Shown: positions 15,212-24,303 of the stretch, in pieces
How the letters are laid out: the number at the start of each line of letters is the position of its first letter
Position numbering within the stretch: position 1 is the first letter of the stretch
Assembly (NCBI GenBank): GCA_024636835.1
Contig: JAGXGH010000143.1
Coordinates: forward strand, 1 to 61,103
Length of the DNA: 61,103 nt
Source of the DNA: Verrucomicrobiales bacterium
GTDB lineage: Bacteria > Verrucomicrobiota > Verrucomicrobiia > Verrucomicrobiales > SLCJ01
Direction: 5' to 3'
Notes under the pieces: model-generated
Told to the model about the DNA's origin: nothing
Seen by the model: only the letters and a program-made list of their open reading frames with translations
Databases searched by the model: none
Program-made: the position numbers and the translations under genes

Positions 15212-16130
15212 TACGACGGATCGTCCCGCGATGCGCTGTCCCTTGTGTGGCGGCGAGAAGGTAATACGTGCAGGCAGACGGCAGTTGGTCGAGGGTTATC
15301 GCCAACTATGGCGGTGTCACGAGTGTGGAAAGCGGTTCTCCAAGCTTGAGCGCGGGGACAAGCGCACTCCGGGCAATGTGGTGCTGATGGGACTGACGCT
15401 GTGGTGCGAGGGCTATTCGCTGGAGGAAACGGCGTTCATCCTGTCGAATAAATACAAGGTTCGGCGCTCGCGCGCTTGCATCAGCAAGTGGCTGGCGGAC
15501 TTCGAGCCAAGCTACCGGGCGATCCGGCGCTTGAATGAAACGCGTCGCACGGTGGTGCGTAATCATTTGTTCAACCATCGGGGATTAAGCTACGAGTATC
15601 AGGTGCATCTGCCGAAGTTGCAGTTTGCGAAGAAGTTCGGTGGTCTGACGGGGTTTCTGGAAAGCATTCCCGATAGCGTTCCCGCTGGTGTCTTCGACAA
15701 TGGACTGCGCTGTTCCGAACATCCTGCGGAGTTTCCACTGCACCACGCTAGGCATCAGCGCTGGAACTGGCTGACAACGCAAGCCTCGCAAGCACTGCGT
15801 CTGGCGCGTCACAACAGGGAACGCCATGCGGTGATCGAACGCTATTTCCTGAGCTGCGATCGCAATACCGTGGCGACGGAAGTGCCGGTGTGGTTCTACG
15901 ACAAGCGGCTGGGAGCGACGGTGACAGGACACATCGACGTGCTGATGGCGAATTTCGGCAAGCTGTGGGTGCTGGACTACAAACCGCGTGCGGCAAAAGA
16001 GAACCCAGCAAAAGTAGGCGCACAATTGGCGCTCTACGCGCAAGCCCTGGTTTACCGCGCCGGAGTGAACCAACAGGACATCCGCTGCGCATGGTTCGAC
16101 GACCGGGATTGCTTTACCTTCGCGCCATAG
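15195..16130 (+). CDS. Zn-ribbon/HTH protein fused to a RecB/Cas4-like PD-(D/E)XK nuclease
   Basis: A 311-residue protein. Residues 15-44 form a zinc ribbon (CPLC and CHEC) like the InsA-type finger of IS1-family and related transposases. Residues 65-100 look like a helix-turn-helix (GYSLEETAFILSNKY, then ISKWL). Residues 225-290 carry PD-(D/E)XK core motifs: E229 in TEVPVW, D248 in GHIDVL, D261-Y-K263 in LWVLDYKPR, then Q277 and Y281 in GAQLALYAQAL, as in RecB and Cas4. A transposase-like DNA-recognition head joined to a nuclease in place of a DDE domain is unusual. The start at 15195 has a strong AGGAGG. It could serve a mobile element or a defence function; neither is shown. Confidence 0.75.
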   Translation: MSPRADTTDRPAMRCPLCGGEKVIRAGRRQLVEGYRQLWRCHECGKRFSKLERGDKRTPGNVVLMGLTLWCEGYSLEETAFILSNKYKVRRSRACISKWLADFEPSYRAIRRLNETRRTVVRNHLFNHRGLSYEYQVHLPKLQFAKKFGGLTGFLESIPDSVPAGVFDNGLRCSEHPAEFPLHHARHQRWNWLTTQASQALRLARHNRERHAVIERYFLSCDRNTVATEVPVWFYDKRLGATVTGHIDVLMANFGKLWVLDYKPRAAKENPAKVGAQLALYAQALVYRAGVNQQDIRCAWFDDRDCFTFAP

Positions 16131-16244
16131 GGTGGCAAGCAGTAGGCAAAGCCTGCACTGCCAAAGTGTCACCACTTCGGCTACAGCCCGGACAGGCATG
16201 ATCCAGTCGCCGGAGGCAACGACTCCCGCCCCCTCACCACCATT

Positions 16245-16267
16245 GTAGGTTGGACGTGTCGGCCAAC
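16245..16267 (+). repeat. REP-like hairpin, copy D
   Basis: GTAG, arm GTTGG, core ACGTGTCGG, arm CCAAC. Confidence 0.8.
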
Positions 16268-16329
16268 ACCATCACCCTGGACATAGTCCACAATTCGAAA
16301 TAACGGCAAGCTCGCGCTTGGATCAAGAC

Positions 16330-16352
16330 GCCGCCCGACACGTGCGGCCTAC
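16330..16352 (-). repeat. REP-like hairpin, copy E, inverted relative to D
   Basis: On the minus strand: GTAG, arm GCCGC, core ACGTGTCGG, arm GCGGC. With copy D it forms a head-to-head pair 62 bases apart. Confidence 0.75.
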
Positions 16353-16403
16353 ATCGCCGATGGCATGTCATCGGCATCTTGCCGCCATGCCGTCCACCGT
16401 GGC

Positions 16404-16420
16404 GGTGGCATCTTGCCGCC
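16404..16420. repeat. GGCA-TCT-TGCC family hairpin
   Basis: GGTGGCA-TCT-TGCCGCC followed by AAGCCAA, as at 12459-12482. A shorter copy, CGGCA-TCT-TGCCG, is at 16372-16384. Confidence 0.6.
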
Positions 16421-16473
16421 AAGCCAATACCTCCAGTTCACAGCCGATTTTCCCCACTCCCGGTCACCAGATC

Positions 16474-16851
16474 TCACCACCCGATCCGAGTCAGTCCGGC
16501 GACATTGTCAAAATGGGCATCGCGACTGATGACCGGCAGTTTGTGCTGACGAGCGATGGCGGCGATCCACAGATCATTCATCGGAATGGGAGTGCCTGCT
16601 GACGTAAGTTGAAGACGGATCTCCGCATAGTGGCGGGTAGTTATTTCGTCGACGGCCAGAACCGTGGTGGTAGCGAGCGCGTCATCCATCCATACCGTCA
16701 TCTTTTCACGAAACCTCGATTTCAGAATGCCGAAGCGAAATTCCGCCAGCGCAGGAACAGGCACACACAGGCGATCCGCCTTCTCGATGTGTCGGATGAA
16801 GGACGCTTCATTGAGCCACCACGCGGAAAGACCGTTGGTATCAACGATCAT
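16474..16851 (-). CDS. vapC: VapC-type PIN-domain toxin
   Basis: About 125 residues forming one PIN domain. The acidic metal-binding residues are visible: IVDTNGL (first Asp), ALAEFRFG (Glu), MNDLWIAAIA (Asp) and VISRDAHFD (Asp). VapC toxins are Mg-dependent ribonucleases, usually cutting tRNA or rRNA. The ATG at 16851 overlaps the vapB stop as ATGA, with GAGGAG upstream. A GTG two codons earlier is possible. It lies next to repeat-rich DNA at the edge of the variable region. Confidence 0.88.
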   Translation of the reverse strand: MIVDTNGLSAWWLNEASFIRHIEKADRLCVPVPALAEFRFGILKSRFREKMTVWMDDALATTTVLAVDEITTRHYAEIRLQLTSAGTPIPMNDLWIAAIARQHKLPVISRDAHFDNVAGLTRIGW

Positions 16852-17108
16852 TTCCACTCCTCCTCTTCGATCTGTCCGAAGTTCTCCTCCACGATTTGCT
16901 CGATGCCCTTGAGTTCCGCCACCATCTCCGGGTCACTAGCGGCAATACCCGCAAATTTCATCCAAGGTCTATCTTCATGAGTTGGCCGCTTGGCCAACTT
17001 GTCTTGCAGTGCCTCGGTAATGTAGTCTTTCAAACGCATACCTTGCCTTGCCGCAGTCGATTTCACTTCGCGAAATAGGGTGTCAGGTAGCTCGATAGTA
17101 GTGCGCAT
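16848..17108 (-). CDS. vapB: VapB-type ribbon-helix-helix antitoxin
   Basis: An 86-residue protein starting MRTTIELPDTLFREVKSTAA, the RHH/Arc-type DNA-binding start used by VapB antitoxins, with an acidic C terminus (IEEEEWK) suited to neutralising VapC. The start at 17108 is preferred to the ATG at 17132, because the RHH strand begins at MRTTIEL. It is followed by vapC with a 4-base ATGA overlap. Such pairs normally repress their own promoter; the operator was not identified. Confidence 0.85.
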   Translation of the reverse strand: MRTTIELPDTLFREVKSTAARQGMRLKDYITEALQDKLAKRPTHEDRPWMKFAGIAASDPEMVAELKGIEQIVEENFGQIEEEEWK

Positions 17109-17163
17109 AAAAACATATTCCCATATTTTCATCCTACTGCAAGCATGAAAGGAGTCTCTTACT

Positions 17164-19260
17164 CTACTTCCGCCCCTTCCTCAGCATCCCCGCCGCCAAG
17201 GTAAGACCCGCGGCAATCAGACTCCCCCAAATAACGCTGGCTGGAGTCACGCTCGTTTCATCGACTTCCAACTCCAACAACAATGGAGCATCACCGGCGA
17301 CCTGTAGCGCACGTCGGAACGTCACTACATTCCCATCGTCAGGAATCGTCAATTCGATCCCTTCCGGAGCCGGATCGGCCGCTTGTTGTTGGTCAATGAT
17401 GCGTTCTGCCAGTCGGCGAAGCACGGCATTTTCCTCGGTCGTGTTGCGTGCGAATATCGCCTCAGCTTGTGCTTGGTTGTAATTAGTATCGTCGTTGAGC
17501 AGAGGGTTCGCATTGTCGGCAACCACCTGACCCTGCTGATCAGACCTGTTATAGATCTCCATCTTCTGGCGTCGTGTGTTCAAACTCACCAGCGCTTGCT
17601 GAGTCTGAAGTGACTTCCATTGCACCCGCGCATCTTCGTTCGACGCGGCATCCAATTTATTACCCTTCGCAACCTTGCTCAAGGTGCGGCGTGCTTTCTC
17701 TTGCTCGCCTTGTTGTAGATACACATTGGCCTGATCGAGCATGCTCGTTGCCTTCTCCTTGCCTTCCAGCTTCTTGGATTCCATGAGTCTCAAATATTGG
17801 TCCACCCCATAGCGAGAGAGCATCTGCTGACCGACCAAGGAATACCCGTCGGCAAAATCGCTGAGCTCAACGCCTTCCGGCAAGGACACCTGCCACTCGA
17901 TAGACTTCATCGGCACGTTCATCGCTGGTCCGACCAGTGCATACTCATCGCCATCCGCAGCGCCACCGCCACGATAGGCAAAGCGCACCACCGCCATTCC
18001 TTCTCCATCCACATCAGCAGCGACAGGAATTAGATAACTTGTGCCACCCGCTGCACCAGGCACCTCTGCGACCAATACACTCTCCTCGTTAACGAACGCA
18101 TTCATCAACTCGTAGCCCTTGGGCAAAGTCACTCGCAGGGTGTTTTTCTCCACCACTTTGATTCGCATGTCCGCCACGGTAACGGTCGATCCATCGATCG
18201 AAACCAGCGTCGTCAACCCCGCAGAAGTCACCTGCAATTTCAGTGAATCCGCAATATCGCGTCGCTCGATTTTCACTCCGAGCGCTGGGTTTTCATCAGA
18301 GCGAACCACTCGCATCACATGACCCGGCGCACTCATGTCGCCACGATCTTTGAGTGTATCCGGCACAGCCGACCACGGAGTTTTTTGCCAAACCTCACCA
18401 AGCCCCGTCACATTCAGCGCCAATCGCCCACCCGCACGCAGCGCGACGAATCGGTTCTGCTGGCGTGATCCGACAACCGATGCCGGAACAATCTTCATCT
18501 CGCTCGCTGCGGCATCAGCCGGGTCACTGCCGCTGATTTCCTGGTAATCCAATACCAACTCGACATCGCCAATTACGCGCCGTTGAAAGCGAATCTCCCA
18601 CAAGCCCGAGTCATCAATTTTTACCAAATCACTCACCGGCCCGGCACTGGCACGCAGTGTGCGCTCCGCGGACTCACTCATCGGAGGGAGCTGCACTTGA
18701 AGCGTATTGATACCCGCGTTCTCCACCCGAATCCCAATCGCCATACGCGTGCGCGATTGACCTTCCCGTAATGTCACCTCCTGCAATGTGCGGGCTGTGA
18801 TCCACGGCTCCAAAGCTTCAATCTTCAGAGCCAGCTTCCAGTCTTTCTCAAGCAATCGGAATGCCAGCGCACCCTTGCGCGTTTCGCCGAAATCACGCGC
18901 ATCACTTTGCGAAATGCGTTCGCGATCAACCGCGCGAATTTGCAGACCTTGACCAGGCACGACCATCAGTGTGCCAGAACTTCTCACCGACTCGGCGACT
19001 TCGATCTGCGGCACGGCCCAACTCTCCATCGGCTTGATTCCCGCCCCACTGAAACTCGCATCGACGCGGATCATCCCCTTCGTCTTAGTTGCCAAATGCA
19101 ACACCGCATGACGCCCCAAAGCGTCACTCTTGCCCTCGGTCCAATGCGCCACTCCCTCACCGGTGAGCGAATCCACTTCGAACCCATCGGGGATAGGAAC
19201 CGCCAAGGTGAACACACCGGCACGAGCGACGTTGACATTCAATGTGGCACCAAGCACCAC
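17164..19260 (-). CDS. C-terminal portion of the giant exported protein, downstream of an in-frame TGA
   Basis: This 698-codon frame is in phase with the upstream 1636-codon gene; only TGA (19270-19272) and three codons separate them. It begins mid-domain (GATLNVNVARAGVFTLAVPI), continues the same beta-rich repeated style, includes a coiled-coil/TPR-like stretch (about 470-560, LDQANVYLQQGEQEKARRTL) and ends with one membrane helix (VIWGSLIAAGLTLAAGML) plus RKGRK. It lacks a signal peptide, so as a separate protein it would not be exported. The simplest reading is a single protein of about 2338 residues, interrupted by a nonsense mutation or sequencing error. Restart at GTG 19260 is the alternative. 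Confidence 0.6.
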   Translation of the reverse strand: MVLGATLNVNVARAGVFTLAVPIPDGFEVDSLTGEGVAHWTEGKSDALGRHAVLHLATKTKGMIRVDASFSGAGIKPMESWAVPQIEVAESVRSSGTLMVVPGQGLQIRAVDRERISQSDARDFGETRKGALAFRLLEKDWKLALKIEALEPWITARTLQEVTLREGQSRTRMAIGIRVENAGINTLQVQLPPMSESAERTLRASAGPVSDLVKIDDSGLWEIRFQRRVIGDVELVLDYQEISGSDPADAAASEMKIVPASVVGSRQQNRFVALRAGGRLALNVTGLGEVWQKTPWSAVPDTLKDRGDMSAPGHVMRVVRSDENPALGVKIERRDIADSLKLQVTSAGLTTLVSIDGSTVTVADMRIKVVEKNTLRVTLPKGYELMNAFVNEESVLVAEVPGAAGGTSYLIPVAADVDGEGMAVVRFAYRGGGAADGDEYALVGPAMNVPMKSIEWQVSLPEGVELSDFADGYSLVGQQMLSRYGVDQYLRLMESKKLEGKEKATSMLDQANVYLQQGEQEKARRTLSKVAKGNKLDAASNEDARVQWKSLQTQQALVSLNTRRQKMEIYNRSDQQGQVVADNANPLLNDDTNYNQAQAEAIFARNTTEENAVLRRLAERIIDQQQAADPAPEGIELTIPDDGNVVTFRRALQVAGDAPLLLELEVDETSVTPASVIWGSLIAAGLTLAAGMLRKGRK

Positions 19261-19269
19261 CCTCTGATC

Positions 19270-22200
19270 TCACAGCGAGACGACCTGCTGACTGGTTACG
19301 CGGATCTCCGGTTCAACCGCAGCAACACGCACCACCAAGGGTGTGTCATTCTGCGTGTTGTCGCGATACACTCGGCGCAGAGTCGTCTCTGTTCCATTGA
19401 GCATCTCCTGACTAAAATCCTCCAAGCTCACCGGCGCAACGCCTTCCGCATTGATCACAGAATCCAATTGCGCACCCGATCCAAATGCCAAGCCGATCAG
19501 GTTGACCTCGCTCTCAGCACCTTTAACTCCCAACACCCCGCACGTCACGTCCACCGGGAATGCTGCCAGAGGACGCTGGGTTTTCACAACGATCGAAAAC
19601 GGCTCACTGACGGCTTCGACAAGGTCGATGACCAACTGCCGTGACTCCGGATCGAACCGCCAAGTCGCTACACGATCACCCATCAGTTCACTCACCGTAA
19701 ACGCATCGGGAACGTCGAGCGTGAGTTGACGAAGCTGACCGCGCGATGGACGGACACTCAAAAGGTGCACACCATTCACCACGCCCGGCCCTGGCATATA
19801 GAGATGCTGGCCATCGACAAAATACCGCGTCTCTTCAGATTCCACATCGCGACCACGCGGGAAAATCGTCACCACATCCGCACCGTGAATCCCCAGCACA
19901 AGCGTTGCCTCAGGGGCATTGCCCTCACCCGTGACAACAGAAATCGCCCGTGGTGAGTTCACCATCCAACCGTCTGCCTGCACATCGACCGATAAACGCT
20001 CAATCGCTGCTTGCCCGGTGGGTATCCCATGGTTGGCATTCATCGCAACCATCGGAAGTTCATAACGGAACTCACCCTTCATCACCCCACTACCCGCTGT
20101 GCGAACCAAAAGCAAATACGTCTGACCACCGACTTGAGTAGGACGCACGACAAACCCATCCATCTGCAAATCCTTCAAACGAGCGGTGCCATCGAGGAGC
20201 AGCCACGCATCACCAACTTCGCCACTCACGATGATGGTTCCCGATGCGGAGATTCGCTCCTCTTCAACAGTCCACGACTGATCGATTTCGCTGATTGCAG
20301 AAAGTCCTTGAGGAAGCGTCTCTTGCTGTGGAGCCGCCTTATCTGCACGCGCTACATCCACCGAACCCAGCGCCAGCATTCCAGCCAACATCACCAAGGC
20401 AGTTGTTGCGACCGGTGGTTTTGAAGCAGCTATCTTGCGTTCCTTTGCTTGGCGAACCATCACACGCGCAGGTGCCAGGATGAATTCAAAGAAGCACACA
20501 CCGGCTATCAACAGGAAGAACAAAGGCGCACCACCGAACTGAAGCAGGCAGGCCAAAGCCAACAAAATCCATCCGGCAAAACGGATCAGCACATGCTTCG
20601 ACACCAAGCCGACGAGAACGAGCATACCACCAATCGCACCAAACAAAATCGTGCGGAATGACAACATCGCGCGCCACATCGGAATACTCTTCACTTCGAT
20701 CTGGATAGCCTTGCCAACCTCCATCGCAGGCACCGAATACTCCAGCGACCCTTTGTTCACACCACCTGAATCGATCACCAACGCAGTGGCTCCGAACGCT
20801 AACAAGGCCCCGCCTATACCAATCAAAACCGCTAAAGGAAGCCAGCGACGCGTCAGAACAAGAAGAAGAGCGAGCAATCCACCACCACACAACATCAGCG
20901 CTGGAAGAAGCCCGCGACCAAGCGCAATCACCTCACTGCCCACCGCGCGACGCGGGTCTTCCGGCGGCGACACATCACCACCACTCGGCAACAACATCCG
21001 GCCAGAATCCGCTTCCACTTTCCAATCCGCCATCATCACCGGCACACCGACGGCTGGTAGTTTTAAAATCGCAGAACCATCATCCACTGCCGACTGACCA
21101 ACACGCACTTTCACGCGCACTGGTGTGTTTGGATCGGCGTTGGGCGGCAATGGAATCATCGTCGCATTACCATCGGTTTGCGCAGCAATCGAACTACCGT
21201 TCACTTCCACACCCCACAATCTCACACCCTCAGGAATCATCAGCTCAAGCGGTTTACGTCCGCGGGTTTTTACGAAAAACAGCGCGTCAGTCATCACCTG
21301 ACCATCGCGAGCCACGGTGCTGCGGATCTTTGCAAAATCCACTACTTGCTCCGCGGTTTCACCCGGAGCGAACCACTCAAACCCTACCTCAATCGAGAAC
21401 GGACGTGTGGAATATTGGAATGCTGCCAAGGTCGGTGTTTGTGTCAGCAATCGATATTCGGCAGGCAGTTCACTGGTCTCAAGACGCAATAGGTCATCCG
21501 AAACTTCGACCATCTTAGGCAGCACTTGATAGGGGCTGACCAATTGCACGTAGCCCGATTCATTCTGCACACCGAGCGGTTTCACCACACCCGGCTTCAA
21601 GGTCATGTCGCTGGACGGCATCGGATACTCAAAGGTGAACAGAATCGTGCTCGCCCCACTGGTCGATTTATTCAACTCAACCACCACCACATCGCCATCG
21701 CGACGCCATCCACGCACACCTTCACCATCGACCAACAAGTTCCCCAACTCCTCGGGGATCTCCACCCGCCACTCGGAGACGGGTGCACCGACGACAAAGA
21801 AATTCATCAACACACTGCCGTAGGCCATCCCCTCGCGGAGCGAATAAAGATGGAACACATCCGCCTCGACGGATTGCCCGAGAGCTTGCACCTTCATGGT
21901 AATTTCCCAATCCGCTTCGCGCACACGGAATGCCTGTTGCACGCCTTGATCGCGTTTCGGGAAGAAGGTCAATGGACTCTCCACAGCACCCTCGACTTTC
22001 ACTACTTCACTGAGGCGATAACCATTCGCCGGCACCACACCGACAAATCCGCGAACGCTCCGCGCATCGGGCACCGTCACACGATCGAGCACCCACTCTC
22101 CCTCAGCGGCAGGCTGACTCTTCTCCAGCCCAATCGACACAAAATGACGGCCGGACACGGCTTGGCGGAAAAGCACTTTCAACTCGCGTCTCCCATCGAC

Positions 22201-24180
22201 GACACGGCTCGACAGGACGTAATCCGCAACTTCAGAACCCGCGACTTTTGCCACCGCGTAGCCGTCGGGAATCTCCAAAGGAAGTTCCTGCAACGGTGCC
22301 TCGCGTACGTCGATCTCCAAGTCTAACTCGATCGCCAGATCCGACTCACCCATACGATAAATCGCCAAAGCATTCACTCCGACTTCTGGCACGACTCGCG
22401 TAGCGCGCAGAGCGAACCCAAACTCACCGGACGGAAATTGAAACGCATAACCCTGGCGCTCGCCTGGACGTGGATCACCCGCAGCCACCTGCACCAATCC
22501 CACAGGATCCGTCACCTCAGCACGAACGGCACCGGCACTTGTTACCGCCAGGTTTCCTGAATAGCGCACCGCTCCAACGGGACGAACAATCGTCGACGCT
22601 ACATCGGCAGGAAAAGCACTCACCGGCGTGCGCGAACGAACCACCAGATAAGTCTCGTCCGTCTTTGAACGCGGCTGACTCAAAGTCGCCACCACCACAC
22701 GCTTCCCATTTCCTTCCACCAATTCCCATCCACTGATTCCAGAACCCGTCACATCGACGATTTCTCCGGGCCCGGTCACTTCAGCACGCAGTTCCGAAAT
22801 TTCTCCCTGCAGCAAATTGTAACGCAGCACCGTCTGTTGTTCTACCAATCCTGCATCGACACGGAAACGCAAGTCACCGAGCACTGTGAAGAACAAACGC
22901 CCCTCCTCAGAACCCATCACCGGACGCGTCCATCCCATCGCTACCTGACCCGAAACCGGCAAAAATGCCGACCATTGGTTCTCAGCTGACACCCATTGTG
23001 GCGACACCGCCATGCTCTTCTTAAAAACCACTTTTTCATCAAGCCCAGTCACCCGCATCGGAGTCACTCCCGATGTAGGCACCGTAAAGTTGACCGCCTC
23101 GACCCCACCATTCGCATTCACCTTGGAGACGAATTTCATAGTGACAGGGAAATACCCCCTTCTATCCGCGATGCTTCCGCTCCCAATTCGATCCAGAGCC
23201 CCCCTAGGTATCCCAAAATCACCCGATCGGTTATCTGCAGTCGACTCCTTGTCGCCGCTAAATCTCAGCACATACGCTCCGCCTTCAACTTCTACAATGC
23301 CAGCTCTCGTGTTCACGGAAATCTCTGTAAGTGCCGCAGCTCCGCTCAACAAAAACACTCCCCTTTTCGAATCATCACCTTTCTGAGGCACGTAGTTTCC
23401 GGTGAATGTCCACTCAATCGACTTTCCGTTCTCGCTCAACACGCCATCGAGTTCTGTATCGCTCCATGCGCCAACATCGGCCAAGCCCTTGCCACCGACA
23501 ATAGGCAGCACCCTGATCACTGCGGCTTCGGCACCAGCAAACATTTGCGCAGTGTCATCTGAAACCAAGGGCACAAGGCCTTGCACAGATTTCAGTCTTG
23601 GGAAAACACCAGCACCTCCACGAACTCTCACTTGGTGATAAAAACCAACATTCCCCTCTGCTGATGCCGTCGGTATCTGCACAGTATTCAGCTTCTCGTT
23701 ATCTGTTGGCTCATGCTTCAGCGTGATGGTTGCACTCAATTTCTCACCAACTTTCATCTCAGCCGAAGGAGTTACCTCCACCACTTGGCGAGCATTGGCA
23801 TCGCGCCTCACCACCCACGACCCGACATTACCACCCACCACGCTTTCCACCACGCAATCACCATCAATCCCCAGGGACAACACTTCCGGATTCCCTTGAA
23901 TCAATGTCCACTCAACCTGCATCGCAACCTGAACCATCTCGCGATCCACTGTCGCATTCGACTCAACCTTCACCGAAGTCAGCGCCGCCAATTCCGGCAG
24001 GCGCAAGCCACTCGCCTTGATCACCAGTTCGCCGCCCTGCTGACCCAAGGAACTCGTCGTCTGGATCGTATTGGCTTCTGCCACGTCCTGAGCGAAGGCA
24101 ACCGATGTCATCAGCCCTCCAGCCAACAATACTCCAAACACCCGTCCCAGTTTTCGCTTCATATCCTTCATAATCTTCAT
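19270..24180 (-). CDS. Giant exported beta-rich membrane protein, third gene of the sigma-factor operon
   Basis: 1636 residues. There is an N-terminal signal peptide (LGRVFGVLLAGGLMTSVAFA). About 1050 residues of beta-sandwich-like repeats follow, with recurring FxxDVxxT/VRPxGxVRYSGNL-type motifs. A block of about five membrane helices occupies 1085-1240. A second signal-like segment (TALVMLAGMLALGSVDVARA, about 1260-1280) precedes another beta-rich domain. This looks like two exported modules fused around a membrane block. No catalytic motif is recognised. It follows the VWA/anti-sigma gene by 119 bases on the same strand. The frame stops at TGA 19270, but the coding signal continues in phase. 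Function unknown; an envelope assembly or sensing role is inferred only from context. Confidence 0.7.
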   Translation of the reverse strand: MKIMKDMKRKLGRVFGVLLAGGLMTSVAFAQDVAEANTIQTTSSLGQQGGELVIKASGLRLPELAALTSVKVESNATVDREMVQVAMQVEWTLIQGNPEVLSLGIDGDCVVESVVGGNVGSWVVRRDANARQVVEVTPSAEMKVGEKLSATITLKHEPTDNEKLNTVQIPTASAEGNVGFYHQVRVRGGAGVFPRLKSVQGLVPLVSDDTAQMFAGAEAAVIRVLPIVGGKGLADVGAWSDTELDGVLSENGKSIEWTFTGNYVPQKGDDSKRGVFLLSGAAALTEISVNTRAGIVEVEGGAYVLRFSGDKESTADNRSGDFGIPRGALDRIGSGSIADRRGYFPVTMKFVSKVNANGGVEAVNFTVPTSGVTPMRVTGLDEKVVFKKSMAVSPQWVSAENQWSAFLPVSGQVAMGWTRPVMGSEEGRLFFTVLGDLRFRVDAGLVEQQTVLRYNLLQGEISELRAEVTGPGEIVDVTGSGISGWELVEGNGKRVVVATLSQPRSKTDETYLVVRSRTPVSAFPADVASTIVRPVGAVRYSGNLAVTSAGAVRAEVTDPVGLVQVAAGDPRPGERQGYAFQFPSGEFGFALRATRVVPEVGVNALAIYRMGESDLAIELDLEIDVREAPLQELPLEIPDGYAVAKVAGSEVADYVLSSRVVDGRRELKVLFRQAVSGRHFVSIGLEKSQPAAEGEWVLDRVTVPDARSVRGFVGVVPANGYRLSEVVKVEGAVESPLTFFPKRDQGVQQAFRVREADWEITMKVQALGQSVEADVFHLYSLREGMAYGSVLMNFFVVGAPVSEWRVEIPEELGNLLVDGEGVRGWRRDGDVVVVELNKSTSGASTILFTFEYPMPSSDMTLKPGVVKPLGVQNESGYVQLVSPYQVLPKMVEVSDDLLRLETSELPAEYRLLTQTPTLAAFQYSTRPFSIEVGFEWFAPGETAEQVVDFAKIRSTVARDGQVMTDALFFVKTRGRKPLELMIPEGVRLWGVEVNGSSIAAQTDGNATMIPLPPNADPNTPVRVKVRVGQSAVDDGSAILKLPAVGVPVMMADWKVEADSGRMLLPSGGDVSPPEDPRRAVGSEVIALGRGLLPALMLCGGGLLALLLVLTRRWLPLAVLIGIGGALLAFGATALVIDSGGVNKGSLEYSVPAMEVGKAIQIEVKSIPMWRAMLSFRTILFGAIGGMLVLVGLVSKHVLIRFAGWILLALACLLQFGGAPLFFLLIAGVCFFEFILAPARVMVRQAKERKIAASKPPVATTALVMLAGMLALGSVDVARADKAAPQQETLPQGLSAISEIDQSWTVEEERISASGTIIVSGEVGDAWLLLDGTARLKDLQMDGFVVRPTQVGGQTYLLLVRTAGSGVMKGEFRYELPMVAMNANHGIPTGQAAIERLSVDVQADGWMVNSPRAISVVTGEGNAPEATLVLGIHGADVVTIFPRGRDVESEETRYFVDGQHLYMPGPGVVNGVHLLSVRPSRGQLRQLTLDVPDAFTVSELMGDRVATWRFDPESRQLVIDLVEAVSEPFSIVVKTQRPLAAFPVDVTCGVLGVKGAESEVNLIGLAFGSGAQLDSVINAEGVAPVSLEDFSQEMLNGTETTLRRVYRDNTQNDTPLVVRVAAVEPEIRVTSQQVVSL

Positions 24181-24282
24181 GGTAAAATCTTTCTCTCTTC
24201 GTCTGATTAAAATTCGATTCCTCCGCCGTGGCGATCCGCGACTTGTAAGAAGTTTGTCAGTGGTGCCCTGCGGGCGGGGTAA

Positions 24283-24303
24283 AGTTATTTGTTATTGGTT
24301 TAT
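24283..24303. repeat. 7-bp degenerate array, TTATTTG/TTATTGG type
   Basis: TTATTTG, TTATTGG, TTTATAG at the 3' end of the VWA gene; the same unit occurs at 10387-10420. Confidence 0.4.

Larger units (their letters stand above)
16131..16473. other. Spacer with inverted REP-like pair and other hairpins
   Basis: No gene is seen in these 343 bases. It contains GTAG hairpins in opposite orientation (16245-16267 and 16330-16352), the stem-loop GCCGATG-GCATGT-CATCGGC (16356-16375) and two GGCA-TCT-TGCC hairpins (16372-16384, 16404-16420). Confidence 0.7.

Noticed and set aside
15585..16199. Minus-strand frame of 204 codons opposite the nuclease gene
   Set aside because: Antisense to a frame with clear zinc-ribbon and PD-(D/E)XK motifs and a strong ribosome-binding site.
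12306..17132. A complete insertion sequence or integrated element covering the variable region
   Set aside because: No DDE transposase, integrase, long terminal repeats or target-site duplication was found; only parts look mobile.
19255..19280. TGA 19270 as a third selenocysteine site
   Set aside because: No Cys-type redox context. The following hairpin is weak (two G-T pairs, loop TTG). A nonsense mutation or sequencing error is more likely.
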